Source of the DNA: Strigamia acuminata
Lineage: Eukaryota; Arthropoda; Chilopoda; Geophilomorpha; Linotaeniidae
DNA: 64,000 nt
Assembly: GCA_949358305.1 (NCBI GenBank)
Contig: OX442318.1
Coordinates: 1,102,501 to 1,166,500 of the forward strand
Reading direction: 5' to 3'
The position numbers and the translations under genes were made by a program. Within the stretch, counting starts at the first letter, position 1, and every line of letters begins with the position of its first letter. The notes below the pieces were generated by a model. The model was given only the letters and a program-made list of their open reading frames with translations, did not search any database and was not told the origin of the DNA. Shown here one piece after another: positions 19,800 to 30,600 of this stretch.

Positions 19800-22774
19800 C
19801 TAATTTGTTCGCAGCTGGTAATCGCCGTTCTGCGTGATGTACCGGACCCAAGGGAGAGCTTGGTAGCCGCTCTTCTCGATGATCTTCAAATAACGCACCT
19901 GAAAGCAAATTCAAAGCAAATTGATTAATCTCGACGAATAAAGCGAGCATTTAAAATTTCAACAAAATAAACCCTAAAAACTCAAAATTTCAACAAAATA
20001 AACCCTAAAAACTCAAAATTTCAACAAAATAAACCCTAAAAACTCAAAATTTCAACAAAATAAACCCTAAAAACTCAAAATTTCAACAAAATAAACCCTA
20101 AAAACTCAAAATTTCAACAAAATAAACCCTAAAAACTCAAAATTTCAACAAAATAAACCCTAAAAACTCAAAATTTCAACAAAATAAAGCCTAAAAACTT
20201 TAAATTTCAACAAAATAAACCCTAAAAACCCCAAATTTCAAGAAGAAAAAAATAAAAAATAATTTTTTTTTTTAAATAAAATACAATAAAATTTGCAGAT
20301 TTTCAGTCGTCTGCAGCTTAGCGGTTGTCTGCGGTTTTACAGTTTTCTGCGGTTTATCGTTTTGCAGTATTTTATAAAAACTTCAGTGCGATTTTGGAAA
20401 TAAAAATATATCGCACTCGTGAACAGCCCTAGTCGTTAAATGCGGCATAAAAATGCCTATTTTTCTCATTTAGCCGACGAATTGTAGTTGTCGCCCTCTG
20501 ATTTAAACATAATTTTGTCAAAGTGATTACGATTCTTTGATAAAAAGCGGTTGGTATTGCGCACCTGAATGCCAGACGTGGTGAAATAGGGTATTTCAAA
20601 CTTGACGTGAATGGGCGGTTTTCCCTCGGAATCCTCCCCCTCGACGCTCGGCAGGCCGAAATGCGCTCTCATCAAATACTCCTTACCACCCTATTAAGAG
20701 AAATTAATTTAAAAATTAAGAATGAATGAATGAATGAATTAATTAATTAACTGGGAATGATTTGATGGTCCAAACGACGGCGTTCTGCTCGGGCGTGTAC
20801 TTGACGCTGCCGATGGTGGTCTTGAACTTGGGCGAGTCGGCGTCGAGCGGGACCGGAATGACGATCTCAACGTTATTGGCTGTGGACCTGCGCTTGAACT
20901 GGCTCTTGGCCTTGATCATGTACTCCACTCGGCTGTGCGCGTGCCGCTCGATCACGGACTCGATCCAGATGAGTGGTTTCACGTGGGTGTTGAGCCTGTA
21001 GGACATGAGTTCGAATTCGCCGTCTGGAGGAATGAAGGAAATGGTGCGGTCGTTTTCGAATCGCGACAATCGCACGCATTGGTGGAATTTCACGTCTTCC
21101 AACTCGACCGATTTGCTCTTTCCTCGTCCGGTGCTTTCGAACAGGACCTTGTCGTTGAGACCGAGACGCAGTTCCGGCATCCCGGACAAATAAACTCGCA
21201 TTTTGATCGAACCCACGATTTCACTGCGTAACACGTTCCCGTTCGCGCTCGCCTGTTTAAATAATTAAACATCGATAAATTTCATCACAAATAATATTAT
21301 TTATTCATAAACATGCAAGTTTCAGAACTAATATGCCGAGCGTGACGTGTATTTTATACGAGAATTTACCGATAGAAAATTTACCGAATCGTTTTGCCGA
21401 CCAATCCTGACGCTTGGTTCGTAAAGCCGCAACGGGTGGCGCCAGTAGCGAGAGAACAAAATTCTCGAATCGAGAATTATGCATGGCGCCAGGAATTTCT
21501 TCCCGGTAAGATCCAATCAGACGTAAAAAGCTGTTTGTTACGCGCGTTGGGATTGGTCGGGAGAACGATTGTTGTTTTGTTAAGCCTAATCTCATTCGTG
21601 GTCATTTATTGACGTAGCTAGTGGTAGATTCTCATGTTAATTTTACCCAAATTCTTTAAAATTGTTGAAAATTGTAGAAAGGGACAAATTAAACTCATCC
21701 GCTACAATTGATGGCTTCTTGCCATCGCCAATGACATTAATAATGTTAACTTGCCCGAATCAAAATTGCCTTTTGTTTGGCAGCCATTTTAAAACAGAAA
21801 ATTTTCCATTTTCCTTTGAGCATCGGATGTTGCGAGTCTCAGTTTTGAAAATCCGTCATAACAAGGGCTTGTGGGTACAACAGCGTACATAAAAACTTGT
21901 TTGTTTTAACTAATAATTCGTTATATCGAAAATATTTAACACGGTGTTCTATGGCTGGCCAACCAAATCATTTTTAACAATTCGTTATATCGCGATTCGT
22001 TTTAAAGAGTTTCGACTGTATTGTGCATCACTCACCAATAAATTAACAGACTCGATAACGTCGAGAAATACTTCATTTTTACGATATTTGATTCCTTCGG
22101 ACCTCCAAGACACCGCATTTGTCACTGCCATTGGTGGTCTCGGTTGAACCTCCAATTTATGCCCTTCTTGCGTTATATACCTACAAATAAATACAAATAT
22201 TAAATACAAATTATTTAAATATAAAAAGCACCACTCACTCTTGTAATATCTTACTATCCGTCGTTTGCGGGTACCCGAAATCGATCAATTCGTCCAACAG
22301 CTCGTAAATAATCACAAAATTATCACGAATGCTCTCCTCTTCCAATTCCTTGAAGTACTCGCTAAACACCTGCACCAATTTATGCAAAAACACAAACACC
22401 AGCGCCGTGTTCGCATTTTTCTTCGTCAGCGACACAACTAAGTCGGAATTAAAGATTTTTTTTTCCTCAACAAAATGTTTCACAATTTTTCGCAAAGGAT
22501 ACGGTACAAATTGTTGTATTTTATATACGAAAACGTCACGTTGTCCGACTGCAGGATGGGGGTAACGCAGCCCTCCTCTTCCTTATCCATCAGCAAGGGC
22601 ATAAATTTATCGATAACGCCCAGATCGATGTCGCCTCTGTAGTTGCGCGAAATTAACACCTGAAAATCGGCCAAAATGGCGAGAAAAAGTCATTTTTTCT
22701 ACGAATTTCACTTATTAGCGATTAAAACTTACCTTTCCTTTCACATCCAGGATGTAAATGGCGGACGACGACAT
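19800..22774 (-). CDS. AP1M1: AP-1 clathrin adaptor complex subunit mu
   Basis: Exons, 5' to 3', are 22774-22733, 22659-22503, 22437-22239, 22180-22036, 21252-20752, 20690-20565 and 19898-19800, giving 422 aa, the usual length of AP-1 mu (423 in human). The product is the medium chain of the heterotetrameric AP-1 adaptor, which sorts tyrosine-motif cargo between trans-Golgi and endosomes. The N-terminal longin part reads MSSSAIYILDVKGK, VLISRNYRGDID, then FVFLHKLVQVFSEYFKELEE. The mu-homology domain follows the hinge (ESVNLL, ANGNVLRSEIVG), with CVRLSRFENDRTISFIPPDG and YLKIIEKSGYQALPWVRYIT near the end. Intron 4 carries a decayed pogo-type transposon and intron 6 a 31-bp array. The 210-bp gap to DNAI3 is a shared promoter. 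Confidence 0.97.
19937..19942 (+). terminator. Probable XPF poly(A) signal inside AP1M1 territory
   Basis: This is the first plus-strand AATAAA after the XPF stop. Its use would give an XPF 3'UTR antisense to the whole last coding exon of AP1M1 (19800-19898). Confidence 0.45.
19945..20235. repeat. 31-bp tandem array, nearly perfect
   Basis: About nine copies of a unit built from caaaatttcaacaaaataaa and ccctaaaaact lie in AP1M1 intron 6 (19899-20564). Early copies are identical and the last ones have substitutions. Confidence 0.95.
21640..22020 (-). pseudogene. Decayed pogo/Tigger-type transposase N-terminus with one end
   Basis: Within AP1M1 intron 4, the minus strand reads GDGKKPSIVADEFNLSLSTI, like the CENP-B/pogo helix-turn-helix. 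It is preceded, in another frame, by an AAKQKA-type start. A TIR-like end (acagtcgaaactctttaaaa) lies at 22000-22019. Frameshifts and stops break it, and the remainder of the transposase and the opposite end were not found. Confidence 0.6.
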
Positions 22775-22984
22775 GATTCGAGTTTTTCCCACTCGTTTAA
22801 ATCGATTAAAATATAAATAAACGATCAAAATTGTGCCAATTTTTCACCCACCGATGTGCATTTCGCGAGCAGCCATCTTGATGACCGGTTGATTCCCATT
22901 GGTCCGAACCAGCCACGTGTCGCAATTTCGCCGTCTACCGCCCGAATTTTCAACCCGTCGTCGTGGCAACGAAAATAAAACAAC
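22775..22984. promoter_or_regulatory. Bidirectional promoter AP1M1/DNAI3
   Basis: This is a 210-bp gap between divergent ATGs. It contains a CCAAT box in inverse orientation (attggtccg, about 22899), an E-box CACGTG (about 22914) and an X-box-like site next to DNAI3. Confidence 0.6.
22957..22970 (+). promoter_or_regulatory. X-box-like RFX site upstream of DNAI3
   Basis: gtcgtcgtggcaac has a perfect right half (GGCAAC) and a GTnnYC left half, 15 bp before the DNAI3 ATG. RFX factors drive ciliary genes through X-boxes, so the placement fits an axonemal dynein gene. Confidence 0.5.
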
Positions 22985-25900
22985 ATGGAGACCGAAGCGG
23001 AAGGTAATATCGAGAAAAACACATTAAAAATTGATTTTAAATGTTTTTACTCATTTTACAGAAGTTCCTTTGAGTGTAAATGCCATCCACCTAACGTCGC
23101 ACGACCAGCAATTGTTCGATATAGTTTCCGGCAAAGATGTAACCGAGGAAAACCCGGGAAAATACATCCCGGCGTCGCTGTTGATCCAAGACATAGCGAA
23201 TCGCGGCGCAAAATCGCCGTTTAATCACTTAAAAGATGACATTTCTGTAATAACGAAGCGCTGTATCAATGTCATTTATTAATTCTCGACTTATTAGATT
23301 ATTGCCGATGAAAATCTGCTCATTTGTTACGACCCGAAGAGCAAATTCGGGAAAAACTACTTTTTGTGCATGTCGGAAGCGGCGAAAAGTTGGGCATTAT
23401 CGGTTTGGATAATTGAGGTTGCGTAATTTCAATTGAAATTGATTTTTTTTTTGTTAGAAAATGTCGGAGAAAAGCGAATTTGGGCTGCGCACCGGCACCG
23501 GCACCGGCGACGATCCGCGGCGGCATCAACGACCGACGCGGCCGTCGCAGCAGCAGGAGGGTTGGGATGAAGAGCAGCAAGAAGAAGCGATTCCAGATAT
23601 TATGTACACGCCACCGGTATCTAAAGTGTGGGAATCGAGGGGCAGCGAGATTGAAATCGACGAAGAAGTTCTGAAAGAAGCGCGACCAAAAGTAAATTTT
23701 GATGAATTTGATGAATTTGTGATGTATTTGATAAATTTTTGATGTTTTTTGATGAATTTTTGACAGTTTTTTGATAAATTTTGATAAATTTTTGATGTTT
23801 TTTGATGAATTTTTGACGCTTTTACGAGTTTTTGATGATTTTTTGATGATTTTTTGGTTTTTTTTGATGAATTTTGATAAATTTTTGATGTTTTTTGATG
23901 AATTTTGATGGTTTTATGAGTTTTTGATGAGTTTTTGATGAGTTTTTGATGATTTTTTGGTGTTTTTTGATGAATTGTTGGTGTTTTTGATGGTTTTTTT
24001 GGTGTTTTTGATGTTTATTGATGAATTTTAGATGTTTGCTTTAAGTTTTTTGATGTTTTCTTTAAGAATTTTTAATTAAATTTGCATTTCTTTTTAGTTT
24101 ACCGTGTTCTTTCAAAAGGAATTGCGTTTTTACGACCCGAACAGGCAAATTAAACTGATGGTTCGCAAAGTTGACGATTACAAATTGGGATATGTGGAGT
24201 GCGCGCCATACGAGGATGAGAACTTCGAGCTGAAGCGAGTGGAAATTGACAAATTCGTCCAAGTATTTGAATAAATAAAATTTTATTTTTCAATTTTTCA
24301 ATTTCTTCTTGTGTCGTTGAAGTGTGCAAATCCGACTAGGAACCTGGCAGTCGAGACTTATTATCGTTTTCCCACCAATTGCTGGACTCAGACGTCCCCT
24401 CGGGTTTTGAGCGCGCAGGAATTGGAGGAGGAGGGAAAATCTCCCAAATTGGTGCAATTTCTAAATTCGGTTTTACAGAGGTATTTCAACCAGAAAAGAG
24501 CTTTCAGCGTTTGAAAAACGTATTTTTACATGTAAACATGCCAGTTTACCTTCTAAGAATGCATTTTTCGTCAAATAGTGCAGTTTTTCACACAAAAATG
24601 CAGTTGTTCACCCATAAAATTCAATTTTCATCTAAAAATGAAGTTTATAATCCAAAAATGCAAATATTAGTCTAAAAAATGTGTATTTTCATCCAAAAAT
24701 GCACATTTTCATCCAAAAATGCACATTTTTATCCAAAAATGCGCATTTTTATCAAACACTGAATATTATCGTCTAAAAATTGACGGTAAAAGGCATTTTT
24801 ATGCACAAAAAGTGCATTTATTCAGATAAAAAAATCAATTTTTCGTCCCCATGTGTTGCACATTGTTCCTCCAGAATGCTGATCGTTCTCCAACAAAACG
24901 AGTTGTTCGACGTTTACTTCGACGAGTGGGTCGGCGTGGGAAAAGTGGACCCGAGTCTCCACGGCAAAGAAAGCAGCCAGATCAAAGTAGCGAGCAAACA
25001 AATCAACAGAAATGACGCAAACCGACGCTTCTCTTCTCTTTCCTTCTCATTTGCAGGAGTACCAGTCGTTTTCCGACCTCAAGTACAGCAAGGACAAAAT
25101 GGTGACGTGCGTCGAGTGGCACCCGACCATTTCCGGCATCGTGGTCGTGTCGTGCGCCACGCGCATCACGTACGACACGCGCATCGACAAAATGTCCAAA
25201 CTGCTCATGCAGAAGTACTACGTCCTCGTCTGGAGCATCAAAGATCCCATTCACCCATTGGTACGATTCTGTCACTTTTGATGGTTTTGTCATTTTTGTC
25301 ACTTTTGATGGTTTTGTCGCTTTTGATGGTTTTGTCACTTTTGATGGTTTTGTCGCTTTTGATGGTTTTGTCACTTTTGATGATTTTGTCGCTTTTGATG
25401 ATTTTGTCACTTTTGTCGCTTTTGATGATTTTGTCACTTTTGTCGCTTTTAATGGTTTTGTCACTTTTGATGATTTTGTCGCTTTTGATGGTTTTGTTTG
25501 TTTTGCAGCTGCTGTTGCAAGCACCGGACGACGTGCAGTGCCTGGCGGTGAATCCCCTGATCCCGCATTTGGTGGTTGCAGGATGCCTGAATGGACAAAT
25601 TGTGCTGTGGGATTTGTCGGATCATATGGAAGCGCTGCGGCAACAGAAACCGCCAACCGCTGCCAGTCACGAAGGCGTTGAGGTAAAAACATCTCAAACT
25701 GCAGTTTTGGCTTACAAAGAACATAAAAACTCCCCGGCAGGCTTCCTGGCAGGCTCCATATTCAAATGGTTGCTACTCGGAAAGTAAGAGGGGTAGAGAC
25801 TTGCGCTTTTCAGGGTTTGTTAAGGAGAACGTCCTCTATGTTTTCGTGTAAAAATCATTGAAATCCGTGGTAAAAAAAGGGATTTGTTCTATCTGTAGTT

Positions 25901-28900
25901 TGGGCGAATGTGAATGTGGTGCCAACTTCAGCCTGGTGTTATTTTCTATTCTTCTATTATTTTTTTTAATTTTATTTCGCCGATTCACCCTTCCAAATGT
26001 ATGCGCAAAGCCCGCTCATTACATTAATTCCAACAATCAATTCTTATTTCTACCTTTCACCCCCAATCAACATGTAATCAAGTTAACTTAATTTCATTTC
26101 TCATCACTAAACTCACTTCTCTTCCTATCTTCGACCGAGTCTGATCTCTTAGATTTTTAGCTTGAGAATGTCAACCCTATATTATTTTCGCGCCGTCACA
26201 AGCGCCACTCCATCCTAAATAACCCTATCGCGCCGCTTATGAGCCTCTACTTTACATCGATATGCCTGTAGACATTTTTCACTCCTCGTGTGATTTATTA
26301 TACGTGCGCAACCAAGTTATTTTACTCTTAAACACCAACCGTGAGTACGATACTGTCGAATAGAAATAATGTTGAGTCACAGCGAACCAGGTTTTCTTTA
26401 ATCGCCCGACGTCCTTAATCGCGCTAATTTTGTTAAATTAATATCCAACATCTAAATTAATCGTGACAGTGTCAAAAAATGCTTCTTAAAAAATTACTTT
26501 TTTTCTTAGAAAAATCGCAAAAATAATTTGTTTGCTCTAAACATTAAAAATCGTCCAAAAGTATTTTTTTGTCTAGAACACACGAAAAAATACGGCTTTC
26601 GTAGTCTAAAATTCGCCGAAAAAGCATTTTTTTTTGTCTAAAAATTGCTAAAAACAATTTTTCTTGTACAAAGACGTCCCTAAAAGAATGCACGTTTCTA
26701 GTCACATTTCTTCCCAAGGTAAAATTCGTCGAAACGGGTCCCGAAGTGAATTCAACGCGCTTCGTCGCGTCGAGCGCCTTCGAATTCTCGCACAAAGCTT
26801 CGGTCGAACACATCCAATGGGTGCCCGACCACTTTGAAATCGACTCCAAAGGCTACGCGAACGTCTCCAAGACCGGCTACTGCTGCCAAATCATGTCGTG
26901 CGGCCTGGATTCGTAAGCAGAACTCGCAAACCTCTCGCCCGCCTCACCAAATGCACTTCCTTTCAGATGTATGAGCATCTGGGACATCCGGCTGGACCGG
27001 CAGCCGCAGATGGACGCCAAGATGAAAGCGAGGGACCGTGAAATCATGTTGTTGGTGCCCGCGACGTTCCAGTTTCTCGACATCGTCTGGAAACCCGTTT
27101 ACGTGGTCAATTGGACGAGATTTTGCACATTTTGTGCAGGTTTTTGATTTTTGTTGTTGTTTTAGTACGAAGTGCCGGGGTTGGCGAAGACGGAGAAATT
27201 GCTGGGCGTTCGGTATTCGTTGAGGGAGGCGCAGATTCATCGCATGCCGAGTATTGGATTGATTTTCTCGTTTCGTCGTTTGCGTTCACGTTTGTTTTTG
27301 TAGATTTACCGTTTGATTTGCAAGTGGTAAGTTCGATGGAGGTGTCTACCGAGGTGTCCAAAGCTAAAACCAGAATGTATGTCGGCACAATTGTAAGTCG
27401 AAATCAAATTATTTTGCTATTTATACACGAAAACTGCTTGATCAGGTGCAAAAATGCATTTGTTAGATCAAAAATGGCCTATTTTAGATCAAAATGGCCT
27501 ATTTTAGATGTAAAGTGGCTTAGGGTATTTTAGATCCAAAATGGCCTATTTTAGATCAAAAATGGCCTATTTTAGATCAAAAATGTACTTTTTAGATCAA
27601 AAATCTACTTTTTAGATCCAAAATGGCCTCTTTTAGATGAAAAATGGCCTATTTTAGATGAAAAATGGCCTATTTTAGATCAAAATGGCCTATTTTAGAT
27701 GTAAAGTGGCTTAGGGTATTTTAGACAAAAAAATGTACTTTTTAGATCAAAAATGGCCAATTTTAGATCAAAAATGTACTTTTTAGATCAAAAATGGCCT
27801 CTTTTAGATGAAAAATGGCCTATTTTAGATCAAAAATGTACTTTTTAGATCAAAAATGTACTTTTTAGATGAAAAATCTACTTTTTAGATCCAAAATGGC
27901 CTATTTTAGATCAAAAATGTACTTTTTAGATCAAAAATCTACTTTTTAGATCCAAAATGGCCTATTTTAGATGAAAAATGGCCTATTTTAGATCAAAAAT
28001 CTACTTTTTAGATCAAAAATGGCCTATTTTAGATCAAAAATGGCCTATTTTAGATCAAAAATGGCCTATTTTAAATCAGAAATGGCCTATTTTAGACGAA
28101 AATGGGCATTTTAGCCTAAAAACCTGGCAACCACTCGACTCATTAATAATGACTTGACCAATTCCAGGACGGCAAAGTGGGCACCGTCGATTTCGTCAAC
28201 GACAGAGACGTCAAAGAAGCGGACGGAAAAATGCCCTGTAAACCTAAAACAACAACAAACCACAAAAAACAAAAAAACTAAAAATGGCGCCACATTTCAG
28301 TCCGACCGTCGTCGTTCGTCACCAACGTCCACGGCGGCCCGGTCGTCTCCGTCGACCGCTCGCCATTTTTCCGCAACATCGTCCTGACCGTCGGCTTGTG
28401 GCGCTTCGCCATCTGGAAAGAAGAGCTAGTGGTGAACCAAATTCGAATCAAAATGGCGGGATAAACGCGGTAACGTGCAAATGGAATCGTAACAGGGAGA
28501 GCCGTTGCTGAGGCTGCGATCGGCCTTCAAGCGCTTGTCGTCCGGCAAGTGGTCGCAGGTGCGCCCGGCCGTTTTCTTCATCGGGAAGGAGGACGGCACG
28601 TTGGAGGTGTGGGACTTGCAGGAACAGTCGCACGAGCCCGTCATCAACCACACGGTGTCTGCGGCACCGCTCAGCAACATCAGTCTGCATCCGAGGCCCC
28701 AGAATAGTAAGATTTCCAATTCCCGCCATTTTATTCTAATCCTTCCATCGTTATCTTCACCATCAAATCTTGGACCTGAGTCTACAATTAGGCAAATTAA
28801 AGTCGCGGCTTATACGATGCGTAAGTACTGGCACACGCCGCCCAATGGCCCTAAGGTCATCCCTCCTCGCGGAGTGGTATGACCCAGTATGGGGACGGAA

Positions 28901-30209
28901 GGAGCTGAGAGGTGTGGGGAGTAGAGAGAAGAGCGCTGGGTCTCAACCGAGACAGGTGTGTGAAGTAAGGTCCTGAAGTCAACAAGGGCAGTCGTGCCCT
29001 GTGCTGACTCTGCTCTTCTCCGCATTCACCACTGCGACGCTCAGTAGTGCGATGATGGATCCACTACAGCCTCCATGAGTGGTTGCGTGGACCGTACAGG
29101 TGAGTCCGACAGAATGGTTATGTTTGACCGGCGTCCCTACCTGTGAATGACGGGTCGGTTGCCGGTGTGGCTTGCCTTCGCGGCACTGCCAACACGCGGG
29201 TAGACGGGAGTCTCCAACCCCGAGACAACGGATTAAAGGCCAACAACCGACATTCGGGAGTTCCTTGTCTTATTTACGTGAGTATGCGTCCCACCCCATG
29301 GTAATCAGTCCCCAGGCCGCCATGGAGAAGACCATACCAGTCACACCCAATGCGCACAGACAAAAGAAATTACATGAACCAGTAATTTTTTTGGAATTTC
29401 TTGAAATCGAGGGCAACTTTGACACGAAGAAATGCGCTAACTAATCCCAGGATGCCCCTAACGGTTCTCATATCATAAACATCAAATACCCATATCTCTT
29501 TATTGCGGTATTGATGCGATATTTGCGGTATTGCGATACCGGTATACCGCACTCATTGCGGTATTTGGTGAATACCGTACCGCACTCGCGCAAAAAAATT
29601 ACCGCACAAGCCCACTCTTTATCTCAACTATATCTCACCTTACATTATAAGATTTGCGAGGTGAGCAATTCCTTAGGTTATAAAACGTGAGTTTTCTTTT
29701 ACAAATTGCAGTGAAGGACTACATGATGGCGGCCGCGGACAACCTCGGCACTCTCCACCTCCTCATTTTGCCGCTTTACCTCCTCAACACCACGCCCGAC
29801 GAGATGAGCAGCATGCGAGCCTTCTTCGACTCCGAGGTCGAGTGTTGGAAATACAAACGCGAGCGAAAAGAATACCACCAAGCGCGCAAGGAGAAACCCG
29901 TCGCCAAACCCGTCTCCATGACTGCCACCGCCGAAGCCGCCAAATCCATCACAGTACGACAACATTCTATGAAATGAAATGAAATAAAATAAAATTTATA
30001 AAAAAAATATTTTTCTTCTCTTTCAGTATGGTCGAACGGATATGTCAAAAGCGATAGTTTATCAGGAAGAAGCAATGGCGGCGTCTTTCAAGGAATATCT
30101 CGAGATAGAGATGAGATATCTGATGGCGATGGGTTTGAAGACGGGCTACTCCGACAAAGCGTCCCACCACAGCGACAAATCGGCGCACAATGAAAATGTT
30201 GATTCCTAG
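22985..30209 (+). CDS. DNAI3: Axonemal dynein intermediate chain 3 (WDR63)
   Basis: Exons are 22985-23003, 23062-23246, 23298-23417, 23458-23691, 24098-24262, 24323-24480, 24875-24986, 25057-25260, 25509-25682, 26719-26912, 26967-27102 (or 27105), 27166-27250, 27304-27392, 28168-28237, 28301-28431, 28496-28706, 29712-29953 and 30027-30209, giving about 903 aa (human 891). The product is a WD-repeat intermediate chain of inner-arm dynein in motile cilia or flagella. The N-terminus (DVTEENPGKYIP, NRGAKSPFNHLK) matches the family. WD repeats include CVEWHPTISGIVVVSC, CLAVNPLIPHLVVAGC, IVLWDLSDH, MSIWDIRLD, TVGLWRFAIWKEE and FFIGKEDGTLEVWDLQEQ. The tail after NLGTLHLLILP is a charged helix (EVECWKYKRERKEYHQ). 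The junctions at 23417 and 27102 are the least certain. Confidence 0.92.
23700..24060. repeat. Intronic tandem array, TTTTTGATG-type
   Basis: Loose units such as tttttgatgaattttgataa lie in DNAI3 intron 23692-24097. Confidence 0.85.
24530..24800. repeat. Intronic tandem array, about 20 bp unit
   Basis: Units like catccaaaaatgcacatttt lie in DNAI3 intron 24481-24874. Confidence 0.85.
25262..25508. repeat. Intronic tandem array, about 18-19 bp unit
   Basis: Units like gtcacttttgatggtttt fill the whole of DNAI3 intron 25261-25508 up to the acceptor. Confidence 0.9.
25683..26718. other. Large DNAI3 intron without array
   Basis: The sequence is mixed and mostly non-repetitive. Loose cgtctaaaaattgccaaaaa-like units appear from about 26470 to 26700. 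I see no gene in it. Confidence 0.5.
27440..28115. repeat. Intronic tandem array, about 21-22 bp unit
   Basis: Units like ttttagatcaaaaatggcct with variants (ctact, tgtact) fill DNAI3 intron 27393-28167. Higher-order blocks recur, for example the segment near 27490 returns near 27680. Confidence 0.9.
28790..29330. mobile_element. GC-richer foreign block in a DNAI3 intron
   Basis: Within intron 28707-29711, about 540 bp differ sharply from the surrounding AT-rich introns: near-balanced composition, no array, no long frame. This suggests an inserted element, for example the 3' part of a retrotransposon. No family was recognised. It is followed by a gcggtattgc-rich patch at about 29500-29610. 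Confidence 0.35.
29500..29615. repeat. gcggtatt-rich inverted patch
   Basis: Alternating gcggtatt and aataccgc words give dyad symmetry (gcgataccggtataccgc). The same word forms a tandem array at 59731-59856. Confidence 0.55.
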
Positions 30210-30600
30210 TGTTTTTATGAATTGCAAAAATAATTAAAAGCGTTGTGAAGCCAGAAATTGAGATTACGTCAATTGCACCGAGTGCCCCAAAGTCGAAGTT
30301 TCTATCTTTAATGGTTCATTATCTGCAAGTAGAAATGCAAACGCCGACCTTTCATGATGCTTTATGCATTGTATCGTTGCCAATAACTGCGCTCAAGCCT
30401 GCACAATTCCTTGCGGTGCAAATACCCCACAGAGAGATGGCCGTCCCACGAATTGCTGCCATTGGCTGCAATTATCCGCAACTTGCCATTGCTAGCTGTA
30501 TCCAGTTACAATAAATTGCGGTGAGACAAAAAGCCGCACTATGACAATGTTGATTTTTTTTAGTGTTTTTTATGAATTGCAAAAATAGAAAGTATTTACA
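30210..30600. other. Convergent 3' gap DNAI3/SLC38A9-like
   Basis: No gene seen. It holds an interspersed repeat copy (30392-30432) shared with 48616-48656, and the words after the DNAI3 stop (gattcctagtgtttttatga) are partly repeated near 30550. Confidence 0.5.
30392..30432. repeat. Interspersed repeat copy 1
   Basis: This 41-bp core (ctcaagcctgcacaattcct and onward) matches 48616-48656 with about five differences. Confidence 0.7.

Noticed and set aside
25003-25692. Minus-strand frame with SKVTKPSKATK repeats
   Set aside because: It is antisense to DNAI3 exons and a short-unit intronic array. The low-complexity peptide reflects the array.
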